64,000 nt of DNA from positions 379,891,278 through 379,955,277 of the forward strand of contig NC_085141.1 in the NCBI RefSeq assembly GCF_024139115.2, written 5' to 3'. The number at the start of each line of letters is the position of its first letter. The stretch's first letter is position 1. The position numbers and the translations under genes are program-made. Positions 44,801 through 56,383 of this stretch are shown piece by piece. The stretch comes from Armigeres subalbatus (taxonomy: Eukaryota > Arthropoda > Insecta > Diptera > Culicidae). The notes below the pieces were generated by a model, which worked only from the letters and a program-made list of their open reading frames with translations, was not told the origin of the DNA and did no database searches.

Positions 44801-47240
44801 CGGGAATTCCTCCGGAAGTTCCTCCGAATTCCTCCGGAAGTTCCTCCGGAATTCCTCCGGAAGTTCCTCCGGGAATTTCTCCGGAAGTTCCTCCGGGATT
44901 TCCTCCGCAAATTCCTCCGAATTCCTTCGGAAGTTCCTCCGATAATTCCTCCGGAAGTTCCTCCGGGAGATCCTCCGGAAGTTCCCCCGGGGATTCCTCC
45001 GAAGTTCCTCCGGGAATTCCTCCGAAGTTCCTCCGGGAATTCCTTCCGAAGTTCCTCCGGGAATTCCTCCGAAGTTCCTCCGGGAATTCCTCCGAAGTTC
45101 CTCCGGGAATTCCTCCGGAAGTTCCTCCGGGAATTCCTCCGGAAGTTCCTCCGGGAATTCCCCCGGAAGTTCCTCCGGGAATTCCTCCGGAAGTTCCTCC
45201 GGGAATTCCTCCGGAAGTTCCTCCGGGAATTCCTCCGGAAGTTCCTCCGGGAATTCCTCCGGAAGTTCCTCCGGAAATTCCTCCTGAAGTTCCTCCGGGA
45301 ATTCCTCCGGAAGTTCCTCCGGGAATTCCGCCGGATGTTCCTCCAGTGATTCCTCCGGAAGTTCCTCCAGTAATTGCTCCGGGAATTCTTCCGGAAGTTC
45401 CTCTAGGAATTCTTCCGGAAGTTCCTCCGGGAATTCCTCCGGAAGATCCTCCGGGAATTTCTCTGGAAGTTCCTCCGGAAGTTCCTCCGGGAATTTCTCC
45501 GGGAGTTCCTCCTGGAAATTCTCCGGAAGTTCCTCCGGGAATTTCTCCGGAAGTTCCTCCGGGAATTCCTCCGGAAGTTCCTCCGGGAATTCCTCTGGAA
45601 GTTCCTCCGGGAATTCCTCCGGAAGTTCCTCCGGGAATTCCTCCGGAAGTTCCTCCGGGAATTCCTCCGGAAGTTCCTCCGGGAATTCCTCCGGAAGTTC
45701 CTCCGGGAATTCCTCCGGAAGTTCCTCCGAATTCCTCCGGAAGTTCCTCCGGGAATTCCTCCGGAAGTTCCTCCAATTCCTCCGGAAGTTCCTCCGGGAA
45801 TTCCTCCGAAGTTCCTCCAAATTCCTCCGGAAGTTCCTCCGGGAATTCCTCCGGAAGTTCCTCCGAATTCCTCCGAAGTTCCTCCGAATTCCTCCGGAAG
45901 TTCCTCCGAATTCCTCCGGAAGTTCCTCCGGGAATTCCTCCGGAAGTTCCTCCGGGAATTCCACCGAAGCTCCTCCGGGAATTCCTCCGGAAGTTCCTCC
46001 GGGAATTCCTCCGGAAGTTCCTCCGGGAATTCCTCCGGAAGTTCCTCCGGGAATTCCTCCGGAAGTTCCTCCGGGAATTCCTCCGGAAGTTCCTCCGGGG
46101 ATTCCTCCGGAGGTTCCTCCGGGGATTCCTCCGGAAGTTCCTCCGGGAATTCCTCCGGAAGTTCCTCCGGGAATTCCTCCGGAAGTTCCTCCGGGAATTC
46201 CTCCGGAAGTTCCTCCGGGAATTCCTCCGGAAGTTCCTCCGGGAATTCCTCCGGAAGTTCCTCCGGGAATTCCTCCGGAAGTTCCTCCGGGAATTCCTCC
46301 GGAAGTTCCTCCGGGAATTCCTCCGAAGTTCCTCCGAATTCCTCCGGAAGTTCCTCCGGGAATTCCTCCGAAGTTCCTCCGAATTCCTCCGGAAGTTCCT
46401 CCGGAATTCCTCCGAAGTTCCTCCAATTCCTCCGGAAGTTCCTCCGGGAATTCCTCCGGAAGTTCCTCCCAATTCCTCCGGAAGTTCCTCCGAATTCCTC
46501 CGGAAGTTCCTCCGGGAATTCCTCCGGAAGTTCCTCCGGGAATTCCTCCGGAAGTTCCTCCGAATTCCTCCGGAAGTTCCTCCCAATTCCTCCGGAAGTT
46601 CCTCCGGAATTCCTCCGGAAGTTCCTCCGAATTCCTCCGGAAGTTCCTCCGGGAATTCCTCCGAAGTTCCTCCGGGAATTCCTCCGGAAGTTCCTCCGAA
46701 TTCCTCCGGAAGTTCCTCCGGGAATTCCTCCGGAAGTTCCTCCGGGAATTCCTCCGGAAGTTCCTCCGGGAATTCCTCCGGAAGTTCCTCCGGGAATTCC
46801 TCCGGAAGTTCCTCCGGGAATTCCTCCGGAAGTTCCTCCGGGAATTCCTCCGGAAGTTCCTCCGGGAATTCCTCCGGAAGTTCCTCCGGAAGTTCCTCCA
46901 GGAATTCCTCCGGAAGTTCCTCCGGGAATTCCTCCGGAAGTTCCTCCGGGAATTCCTCCGGAAGTTCCTCCGGGAATTCCTCCGGAAGTTCCTCCGGGAA
47001 TTCCTCCGGAAGTTCCTCCGGGAATTCCTCCGGAAGTTCCTCCGGGAATTCCTCCGGAAGTTCTTCCGGGAATTCCTCCGGAAGTTCCTCCGGGAATTCC
47101 TCCGGAAGTTCCTCCGGGAATTCCTCCGGAAGTTCCCCCAGAAGTTCCTCCAGGAATTCCTCCGGGAGTTCCTCCAGGAATTCCTCCGGGAGTTCCTCCA
47201 GGAATTCCTCCGGAAATTCCTATAGGAATTCTACCGAAAG
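41880..47240. repeat. Array A: ~5.36 kb of 24-bp repeats (two 12-mers)
   Basis: The unit is GGGAATTCCTCC followed by GGAAGTTCCTCC, about 220 units. The first ~250 bases are degenerate; the rest is highly homogeneous, with some units missing 1-3 bases (for example CCTCCGAATTCC, CCTCCGAAGTTCC). Because 24 is a multiple of 3 and the unit has no stop in any frame, very long open frames appear on both strands and in every frame. Small indels not divisible by three show there is no coding constraint, so none is called as a gene. Confidence 0.97.
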
Positions 47241-47535
47241 ATCAAAGAGCTCGCGATCCTGCTTTGAAAGAGATTTGCAAAATCAAATTTAAAACGTTTC
47301 GAGAAACACCAACTTTGAGAATAATGTCTCACAGTTGGATCCCAGTTTGACACCCTTTTGGAAATCAACAATTTTTTTTTTACAAAAAAAATCGAAAGCC
47401 AGTTTCAGGGCTTAAAGAGGGAAATAAGATTGTATCAACAAATGGAGAAACAGGCTCAAAAACGAGCTCAGCAGTTTGCCAGTCCCCATAATTTTAGTTT
47501 AGGTCTCACTAGTCTCATAAAGGATCAGGTATAAG

Positions 47536-47753
47536 TAATGTGACCAGACGTCCCGTTTCCCGTTTCGCGGGACGCTGCATTTTTCAACTTCGTTTTACAA
47601 ATTAATTTTAATTTTTACAGCCTTACAAATATTTTTATATTTTTTTTGGGCCAAAATCTATGCGAAATGCACTTTTGGAAGATTCATTTTCGAGACAGTG
47701 ACGCAATCGAGATAGGCGTCCCGCGTTTCGCAGGACGCTTGCTGGTCACATTA
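47536..47753. mobile_element. hAT-like MITE with 8-bp TSD
   Basis: The left end TAATGTGACCAGACGTCCCG pairs with the right end ...GCTGGTCACATTA. The flanks GGTATAAG (47528-47535) and GGTATAGG (47754-47761) are an 8-bp duplication with one mismatch. The arms include CGTTTCGCGGGACGCT and its partner CGTTTCGCAGGACGCT. Non-coding. Confidence 0.85.
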
Positions 47754-47979
47754 GGTATAGGCGGAGCTTCTAACACATTCTAACACATTCTTAATAAGAA
47801 GAATGGTTTTGACCTTTCGTTGGGAACTAATTTGGATGAATATATAACAATTTTACATCTGACTTTCTTGATTTACCACCAGGGTGTCAAATATCTTTGC
47901 TTGCAGATGACACGGGTCTTTCCGCCATTTGTAGTAGATTGCAAACAAATTAGGATATTTTTTCCACCTACCTGCAAAA

Positions 47980-49060
47980 ATGGAAAATTTCCCGACGCCA
48001 AAGCTCAGCTTATAATTTTCCCACACAAGCCGAGAGCTCCTTATTATTTGAAACCTTCTGGCAGACACATTGTTACTATAATTGGGGTTCCAATTAATTG
48101 GTCTAGCGAAGCCGTTTTAAGTATTTTCATTTATGAATCACTAATAGCAACAAAATCTAAGTCATAAACTCGCAAGATTTTTTTGCCAGCGGCGGCATCA
48201 CGTTGATTTATTGTCAAATCGCTGAAGACGCCAACTCAGTGAATAAATTTTCTGCAGCATCCACTTACCGACGGCTGTCGCTCGGACCGATATTGGCGCC
48301 ATCGATTTTTTTCAGTCAAAATGCAACCTCTCCCTCCCACGCTTGTGATTCCTCTATAGACCAAAGACCAAGACTTGTGAGGAAATTTTAATTTGCCTGC
48401 TGATGACGCCATTCGTTCGAACAAATTTATTGAATCATCACGCTCCGACGCGACGTGCCCCTGTGATTCTGTTATCTAAACGCAAATTTTTGTCGTCGCC
48501 AAACGATTGAGCTTCGCACTTCGAAGAAAATTTATCTCGAATCTACCTTCTTTGTATAAAATGATGGCCCGGAAAATATCTAAAATCGATATATTCCAAT
48601 CACTAAGAGAATCCAAACCAACGTAAGAACCTTGCGAGAATATTTCTGTGAAGACGCCAGCTTAGTGAAAAATTCCTGCAGCAACCACTCGTCGAAGACC
48701 GCCGCTCGGACCAACAGACTCCAAACGATTATGTTTTATTCTATGGAGAAACTTCATCTCGGGTCTACTTTCTATCGTTACTCTTTTCAACAATACTCAT
48801 TTTGAATCACTAACAAAACATAACCTAACTTAGAAACTAGCGAGAAAATTTCACTGGACGCTTTGAATTTTCCACATCGATTAATTTTAAGTAATGTTCT
48901 TTCGTATTTAATTCTCACTCTTTCCTATTCTCATGTAAAGTTTTTGGCCTAAGGACCGATTTACTTTCATTCATGCAAATTTCCAATCCCCGACGCAGCG
49001 GAAGCCAACCATCAGTCCAAAACAAGCAAGAAAATCTCACTTCAGTGCTGCTTCTTGCTG
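47980..49060 (+). repeat. Diverged ~300-bp tandem family
   Basis: Repeated order: GACGCCA(A/G)CT(C/T)AGTGA, TCTGCAGCATCCACT / CCTGCAGCAACCACT, CGACGGCTGTCGCTCGGACC / CGAAGACCGCCGCTCGGACC, CGCCAAACGATT, TTTGTATAAAATGATGGCCC. Related to 38130-38600. Units have many substitutions. Confidence 0.6.
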
Positions 49061-49064
49061 ACTA

Positions 49065-52000
49065 CACGAATGATTTACTGCTAAACTGCAGCAGATATCA
49101 TCGTTGAGGTAAATTTTAGCGCGCTACCCACGGCAACGGCAAAAATAAATGTTCTACAGCGACCACGTTGACGACCACCACCGATGCCGATGCTGGAACC
49201 ACTCTCTTCAAAACCAGTAACAGTTAAATTTTCTCGAAGGATTTGGACATTTGGATGTAGTTTATGTTTCGAAAGGCATATTATTAAAAGTAAGTTGAAT
49301 TCAGTGTATTGGATCGCAACGTCAAAACTCGACTGTGATTTCATGCAAAATCTTTTTTTTTTTCAGCTGTTGGTGTTCTTTAGAAACTATTATTTTCTAT
49401 AAAGCTCATTTCCAATCACCAGCGTCAACAAACCTAAGGTCGGAATTTTGTGAAAAAAATTCAATTAATGTTTCAGTCGTTCGGATGGAGAATGTGTAAA
49501 TTCAATTCAGTCATACTTAAAGAAAATAATCTAGTGCTGAGATGCAAACAATTGACATATGTAAGCTTTTTAACTTTTACTGCCCACCTCTAAGCAACAC
49601 ATGGTTGTTCTGCTACAACTAATAAAATCCATTGCATACAACTACGTAGTCCTACGTCACGATCTGATTGGGCTGCACCTTTGAATTTTTTACTCTCAAA
49701 TACGAACACACCGAAGAACTAAGATGGTTTTATCTTATGCAAAATTACATCTACATCAGATACTCATTTCAAAACCCAAAGCAACTCAGCTCTGTAAAAC
49801 AGATGGAAAACTAGCCACTCCACACCGTTAGACTTTGCACATCACACACCACGAACATGCAATCCCCGGTGAGATTGGCAATTTATCGCTTGCTGTAAAT
49901 GTACTCTCTTGGTAACAACTGTGCTGATGCACACCAGAATGGTTGCCCTCTGCTGTTGACTTTTAATCATACGTGAGGGCAAGACAGAACTCTTCCAAAA
50001 AGCTATGATCAGTGAGAGTAAATATAATGTGTTTCCCACGACTCTTCCCTCTTTCGCCCCCACCACTGCACTGACTGGAACTGGATGTTGGTTTCGATAT
50101 CGTCTAACCAAAAATGCACGTCCTTGTGCCGTTGTTACCGTTGAGTCCTTGTTCGTTCCGGCTGATGTTACCGAGTGTGGTACCATGCTGAGAGGAAAGA
50201 TATTCCCAAATGTTTGCCGGATAAACATGCTACTAAAGGCTGCGACACATAAAACATGACTTGTAGCAGTCTCGAAGGGACACGTGATCTACGACAATCT
50301 TGCATCACTGGTACAAGTAGGAGAGGGTAGTTCCGTGTGCACCACTGAACTACCCGTGTTTGGGTAAGTAACGTGAGCGGCTTTTGAAATGCCAGAGCTG
50401 TTCAAATGTACAGTTTTGTAGGAATAAATATGCAAAGTATGATTTTTGTAATTCAACTGCAAGTAAGTCAACACTTGACAAGCAAGTTTGTGACTTGGAA
50501 TGAAAAACGAAACACTTTTTAGAATCGAAAAAAAGAGGATTATCAAATTTGCACAAGATGGGACCGGCTGCAACTGTTTGTTGTTAAGTTCAATTATTAA
50601 CATTTTTGATAAATATTTTCACGCTTAATGGTCATCTATAACTCACCAAACTCATATATAAGCTGGAAACCTGATGTTCTGCATAGCTCAGCAAACGCGA
50701 ACGCAGTGCGTCCAAGATCATTTTCCCACTTGCTTCCAACCGAACTTTTCCACTGTACAATGTGGAAAGAAAATCTCCCACCGCTCGTACCGTTGCCACT
50801 TGACTATAAAACGACAAGAAGAGGTCGTGTAGAAAGCTTGTCCTCGACAAAAAGGGCACCGGTAGATAAGAAGTCAACCAAAATTGCATGTAAACTTCAA
50901 CTTCTGCTAGCGCCCCGGATACCTTTACTGCAAACGTGATGAAGCGAGGAGTAGTACCTCCGGATGTAAATCTAAGCAAACAAACGGGCTAAACCTGCCT
51001 GACTGGTGGCCTTGTGTCAAGGAGAATCATCTCCATTTAATCACCACATGGCTCTGCTGCAATCTGATGGATGGTGGCGGTGCTCTTTTGTTTCTCTATT
51101 AAAGGCCCTCCATCACCCTCAGTTATCCCATGAGAAGTGGCCCGGGGGAGGCAAACGCATCACTCACCGAGAATGATGAGAAAAAAAAGTACGGATCACA
51201 CCAAACCCCGTCGGATTGCATGTAGCCGTGACTATCACATTTTTTCCAAAGTTCCTCCTCGCCGGCTCGAGTGGAGAAGTGAAGCTTTTCCTTTGCTGTC
51301 TATTTTTTCCTGTGCTCTGTCCGCCCGCCAGGGGTGCTTTTATGAGGAATGACGACACGTGACAAATGGATGCATAACCAAATCGTTTTGGGGGCTCCCC
51401 CGAGGTGAGATGAGATGAGAATGTGAAAACACCCGACGACGGGTTGTGATGACTGCAGTAGAATTTCCGTTCGGATTGAACATATTTCAGCGGAGCAGGA
51501 ATAGGCACATGTTTCGGTGATTTATGTTCAGTGTTAGGTACGTGGAAGCGTGAACCGAAGACTCATGGCGTTATCAAATGGGACGAAGCTCCAACTGCGG
51601 CAGTTTTTCTTATGTGCGTTGAACTAAGAAAAATTTTGCATATAGGACGATGGCGGAAATAGTAGCAAAAATGGCCAAGATGTCAGGCTGATCTTCACTT
51701 CGCGATTTGATGAAATTATACTCGTTAAGCGTCGCAATAGCAGCGTTGAAACCTAGAATACCCAAAACACGGCGTCGTAAAATTTATCATCGGTGACAAA
51801 AACGCACAGGTCGAAAGGGAAGAGTTCCTTCACCCAGTCCTTGGAAAGGAGAGCCTCCACGCAACTACCAATGAGACGAGCACCCCCACAACAAACGCCA
51901 CGCGTGAACTGCAATGACCTCTATATCTACATACGGATGTCCCCGCAGCCCACCCGCGACGTTTTTGTTGTTGAGGTGAGCATTTAAACTGGCCCAGGAA

Positions 52001-52160
52001 ACAAAAAGTTGTCAAACTCCACGGGGCACCCCCCAGAATTGTGTCTCTTGGTGAGAAAACCAATCTCTCAAAATTTCAGCTCAATCGCTTGTTGCATAAG
52101 CTGCGCAATCGATTTGAAGTTTGTATGGGTATTTCATCCAAAATATATAGGAAAATACAC
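49065..52160. other. Unassigned DNA, no gene recognised
   Basis: Open frames at 49842-50228 (minus, 128 codons), 50632-50979 (minus) and 51164-51508 (minus) overlap plus-strand frames of similar length and carry no known domain. GC is moderate and repeats are few, so parts may be unique sequence. I see no convincing exon or RNA gene. Confidence 0.35.
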
Positions 52161-52165
52161 CTTCG

Positions 52166-52877
52166 TCACTCATTCGATCTGGAAATTGGTTCTGATTGCT
52201 TGATTGAGCTAAGAATTGCAAAAAGGGCAGTTCGTATGTTACAGAACAATTTCACAGAACATTGTACGATGATGTTCAGCCATTCTTCGACTCTGCTGAT
52301 CGCGTACGAAGCTTTCAATTCAACTTCGTTGGGAGTGTCGCCTGTGACCTTCAGCATTATCTCATTCCCAAAGCCTTCTATTTTCACACCAGCCGGAAGG
52401 TTTAAGCGTAATACTCCGTCATACATGATATTCCACAGAACCGGTCCGAGGATCGATCCCTGTGGAACACCTGCTGATACTACAATCGACTGCTGACCAG
52501 CGTCGGTGTCGACTAACAATATCCTGTTCCGAAAATAGCTTTACGGAACCCATACTGGTTGCTTGATAAGCCACCAGCACACTCCGTATACTCCGTTAAT
52601 CTATTCAGGATCACCCTCTCTAACAACTTTCCAATTGTGTCGAGTAGGAAAATTGGTCTATATGCCGAAGGCTCTCCCGGGGAGAGGCAATAGCACCAAC
52701 TTTTGCCATTTCCAACGATCTGGGAAGTTTACTTCGTCCAGGCAATGTTGAAGGCAGGTCCTGAACATATCTGGAGCGGCAAGAATCGTGTACTCAAGGT
52801 TAGGAATACAGCCTGTCCGCTTCGCTTCTAGCACATCGCAACCTTCTTTTAGCTCTAAGACAGGTTCTGCGAAGATC
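52166..52877 (-). pseudogene. R1-like reverse transcriptase, deleted and catalytically dead
   Basis: From 52877 the frame reads LDEVNFPDRWKWQKLVLLPLPG, then in a shifted frame LLDTIGKLLERVILNRLTEY and SNQYGFRK. Near 52543 it jumps directly to SYFRNRILLVDTDAGQQSIV, so the segment holding the first catalytic Asp is gone. Next come GVPQGSILGPVLWNIMYDGV and, where FADD is expected, FGNE (about 52364-52375). Both catalytic sites are therefore lost. Confidence 0.85.
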
Positions 52878-53288
52878 CCCCCGTAACGCTGGGTAGACAC
52901 CTTTGCGTGGTGTGTTACGGTGTAAGATCTACCACGGTCACATTGTCAGCTACAGGCAAATCCTGACCCAACGAATACCTTCCGCAATATCCAACTCCGT
53001 GGTACTTATGAGGGTGTCGCTGAGTCGGGGGCCTCTCGTTAAGTAAGTACTACACCAACACTTCCTTCCCCTCCCAAGTTACGGTGAAGATGGGCGTGGC
53101 CAGGAGTAGTAATCCTCATGCTTTTGTGATTTTTATCCTAGATTGAAATCAAGGACCACACCCACCTTGATTTCTGATAGCAATCTGAATAAGGATTTCA
53201 AAAGAAAAACATGAGTATCACTAGTGTCCAATCTACGAAATACACCGTAACTATGCTATGCTATGCTAAGACAGGTTCTGCGAAGATC
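52855..53288 (+). mobile_element. Nested 388-bp retroelement (52878-53265) with 23-bp TSD
   Basis: A 23-bp block (starting CTAAGACAGG, ending GCGAAGATC) occurs exactly at 52855-52877 and 53266-53288, inside the R1-like RT. The insert begins CCCCCGTAACGCTGGG and ends in a (CTATG)3 tail, so it is a plus-strand, tailed retroelement: a SINE or a 5'-truncated non-LTR 3' end. It has no recognisable coding part or tRNA boxes. Confidence 0.9.
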
Positions 53289-53407
53289 AGCTATCGTGCT
53301 CGTCCACCAGTGCAGCGGTTTGCGGTTGGCATAGTCTTCCTGGGCATTGTCACGTCACATGTTCGTGTTAGGACATCGGATAACTCATCACCACTAAGTC
53401 CTAGAGT

Positions 53408-53929
53408 TCAATTTTCCCACCATAGTGATTCTTCCAGCAGCTGTGGGTCGAACTGACAGGTACGCCATCCTAAATCAGCTTTACTGACCCGCCTTGTTTT
53501 TCTGTTGGGGGTATAGCTGACCAAAAAAATTATTTCCTGATGGTCACTAGCAGTATACCCTTCATGAACCCTCCATTCAGGCTCCACCGTCCATCCCGCG
53601 CTGCAGAAGATCACATCGATGCATGACTCGCCATTCGGTCCTCTGAATGTTAACGCTTGGCCCTCGTTCAGCAGGACTTCGTTCAGTACCGCTAGAAACT
53701 CTAGCAGGATATGACCTCTAGCGGTAGTGAACCGAGAGGCCCAATCCACTGCCCACGCGTGGAAGTCACCTGCTACAACTAATGGTTTAAGACCAGTTAG
53801 TCTCGCTACAAGAATATCTAACACCCTAGTGTACTGCTCTTTGCTCCAGCTTGGAGGACAGTAGCAGCTACAAAAGTAAACTCCTTTTACCTTTGCTATA
53901 ACAAAACCCTCATCATCAGAAGATGACAC
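53408..53929 (-). pseudogene. R1-like APE endonuclease
   Basis: A 173-codon frame with CYCPPSWSKEQYTRVLDIL, the metal-binding VVAGDFHAWAVDWAS, RGHILLEFLA, and ASDHQEIIFLV around the catalytic His. This is one of the best-preserved domains in the relic. N-terminal residues are missing or frameshifted upstream of 53929, and the link to RT is cut by the nested insertion. Confidence 0.85.
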
Positions 53930-54004
53930 TATCTCCTGGATGGGGTACCTCCCGCAAGTCCAAGATGGTCACTACTCGCAGTGGTTGAGATTTAGCTGAG
54001 CTAC

Positions 54005-55460
54005 TTGCATGACCGAGCCCGTCTGGAGGCCGAACAGGCCTGCCCACCGCATGGGTGTTTGTTGTCTGTGCCAGGACCACAGATCAAACACCTCGGTGCG
54101 GCCTGGCAGGTTTGAGCCTTGTGACCTTCAGCTCCACACCTCCGGCAAAGTCGACTTCGATCAGGACCTTTGCAGACATATAACTTATGACCGTAATCGA
54201 ATCACTTGAAGCAGGCCTGAGGTTGTTGGTTTGCGCTCACCGAGCATACCGACCAACCCACCTTCAGTTTGGCCTTATCCAGTACCTTCTTGGCGAGGGC
54301 CACAGGAATGGAATGAGGTAATTCGCGTATTGCGGTATCCTGGATTTCAACGCCACACTGATCTCTCAGTGCAGCTACCAGCTCACCAGCTTCGGTTATT
54401 TCGTCCAGGCCTCGGCATTGGATTACCTCTACTGGGTATAGGTCTCTCACCTGAACCGCATCACCCAGCACCTCTTCTGCCAACTTCTTATACGCGGAAC
54501 TCTTCCGTGCAGCATCCCGCTTCAGGACAAGGATCATCTCACCCTTCTGTGTTCTGCGGATTCAGTTGACATCATCCCCTAGGCTAGTGAGCTTATTATC
54601 GCCAAGCAAAGCCTTCAGAACGTCAGCATAGCTCTTACCATCAGCCTTGACGATAATTGCTTCGCGTCTGTCCTTTCTGCCATGACCATTGGAAAATGTC
54701 CTCCTTCTTGGCCAATGGCGCCTTCGCCTCCTCTACCGCATTTCGCTCCTACTTCGCCTTTTTGGGATTCATAACTCCCTTCCAGGGCAAGCCTTTTTCC
54801 CGGCGAACTTCGGTAGTCCTCGTAGAAGGCGGAACTGATTTTCGTCGTTCCTTAGGGTCAGCAACCTGCCCAACATTCTCCTGACGGATCTTAGTAGCCT
54901 TCTGCTCGTGCAGCATCAGCAACGTGGTTGGCGCTAGCTTTCTGCCAGCTGCTTTTCTTCCGTAAGGACTCAAGTCTTCAACTCGGCTTTTTTTCCTGGC
55001 TTCCACCGCTTGGCTCACTGCCAACTCTTTCTCCTCGGTAAGTTGGCAGATCTTTCGTTCCGCCTCCTTACTTGCCTGCAGCAAGGACTTCCACTCCTGC
55101 TTTGCCTCTACAACCATGTTGCAGAGGGTCAGAACGAACTTCTTAAGGTCCTTGCTGTACTTCCCGCTGTTGTTCATAAAGGACTAAAGGTAAAGGTAAT
55201 CACCTCCATTTTCTGACCTCCGCTCTCATTGTGATTGGTCATCACTTCCATGACCCTGGTCAGCTCCGTCCATCTTGATCTCGATGGGAGGCTCCTCCGA
55301 CCTGCCACGCTCTTCTGTATCGCCTGCCCCTGGCGATCGATGGGGCGACCTGTTGAGGCCACTTCGTCTGGCGAAGGGATCCACCCTTTCGTCAGACGCT
55401 TCTCCCTCTCCACTCAAATTTGTTTTTTTTTGGTTTGGTCGACATTTTGGTCCCACGAGT
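54005..55460 (-). pseudogene. R1-like ORF1 (Gag-like) with CCHC zinc knuckles
   Basis: The start region at ~55448 reads MSTKPKK, then an A8 run (55426-55433) where a frameshift leads into the Glu/Arg/Ser-rich frame 55456-55226. A lysine-rich coiled-coil part follows (55177-54749), then 54537-54202 with the RNA-binding-like LKRDAARKSSAYKKL and LPHSIPVALAKKVLDKAKLK. The C-terminus has three zinc knuckles (starting C-F-K, C-R-R-C and C-L-I-C), the first interrupted by a TGA near 54209. At least two frameshifts and one stop make it non-functional. Confidence 0.82.
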
Positions 55461-55560
55461 CGCGCGAGAAAATAGGTCCGCCACGCCAGAGCTCCGCAAT
55501 AACGTGGTAAGGGGACGTTATACTGTGGGGGGTGCCCAGGTACCCCACAGGCTCCGTTAG

Positions 55561-55945
55561 CGGCCTGCTATTTATATCACCCCTCAGACTTTGCATCCCC
55601 TTGGCACGGGTCGCTTGATACCGTAGGATTAGGGGTTAGGGAACGTCATATTGTTAGCTGCACTGAAGTGCTCCTGATAATATGCCCAGATTTACACCGC
55701 TACACACTGCTCAAAAGTATCTATATTCCCAGAGTAGCGGGACTCGGAAGCACACCTGGAGACACCCAAATGGCAATACGTGTTCTCAAATCGATCATGT
55801 TTTGGTGAACAGTTTCAGATGTCATAGATTGTGAGGACTCGACTCTGATCACTATCTGCTGTTATATTCTTCGAGACCTTTGTCGGCGAATATCAAAGCG
55901 GTTTTCGAGAAGAACGATCAACAACGGATCAGATGTTTACTTTGC
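55561..55945. other. 5' region of the R1-like relic and unassigned DNA
   Basis: Up to ~55720 the sequence fits the relic's 5' untranslated region (GGGGTTAGGGAACGTCATA). Bases 55720-55945 show nothing recognisable. Confidence 0.4.
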
Positions 55946-55949
55946 GACG

Positions 55950-56290
55950 AACCCTTGATAAACCATAAACCAACACATTGCTTTTCGGAAAAGCTTATTA
56001 GGCTGATTCGTGTGACGCTGGATGGATCCAAATCTAGTGTCAGAACATCTGGTGAGACATCCGATTAGATCGTGACGTCAGATGGATTGAAACAGGGCGA
56101 TGCGCTTTCTAATCTGCTATTCAACATAGCTTTGGAAGGTGCACTTCGATGTTCTGGTGTGTCAACAGGTTTTAAATATTCATTGGTTTCGCGAATGGCA
56201 TCGATATAATTGGTACTGTGCCGTTCTCAAGAAACACGCAACTAAAAGTATAGGAGCATCTTGACGGACGAACGCGTGGTGATTGAAAAA
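55950..56290 (+). pseudogene. RTE-type reverse transcriptase fragment
   Basis: The plus strand reads FSEKLIRLIRVTLDGSKSSV and, after a stop and small shift, SDGLKQGDALSNLLFNIALE, which are RT palm motifs of RTE-type elements. The catalytic ADD box that should follow near 56190 is scrambled. It probably belongs to the same family as the minus-strand fragments at 35183-35590 and 61133-61778, which supply later parts of such a protein. Confidence 0.75.
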
Positions 56291-56383
56291 TGAAAGCTGC
56301 ATAGCATATTTTCCGCAAGCGCGACTTTGATGCCCTTAAACATAATAAAAAGAGTTTTCAAGTCAGTAATCCCCGGAAGCTAC

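Larger units (their letters stand above)
52166..55560 (-). mobile_element. R1-like non-LTR retrotransposon relic
   Basis: The minus-strand order is 5' untranslated region (~55720-55460), ORF1 with coiled coil and three CCHC knuckles (~55450-54005), APE endonuclease (53929-53408) and reverse transcriptase (to ~52200). A 388-bp element is nested at 52878-53265. The RT has lost its central part and its catalytic box. The PQGSILGPVLWN turn and the LRLNLPAGVKIEGF segment before the catalytic box resemble R1-clade elements. The 3' end is not defined: homology fades near 52200-52250. Confidence 0.85.

Noticed and set aside
42091..47292. Several open frames of 278-737 codons on both strands over array A
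   Set aside because: They are read-throughs of a 24-bp unit without stops in any frame. Frames change at 1-2 base indels and all encode only the repeat, so there is no sign of selection for coding.
49842..50228. 128-codon minus-strand frame as a gene
   Set aside because: No recognisable domain, an overlapping plus-strand frame, and no splice or start context that favours it.
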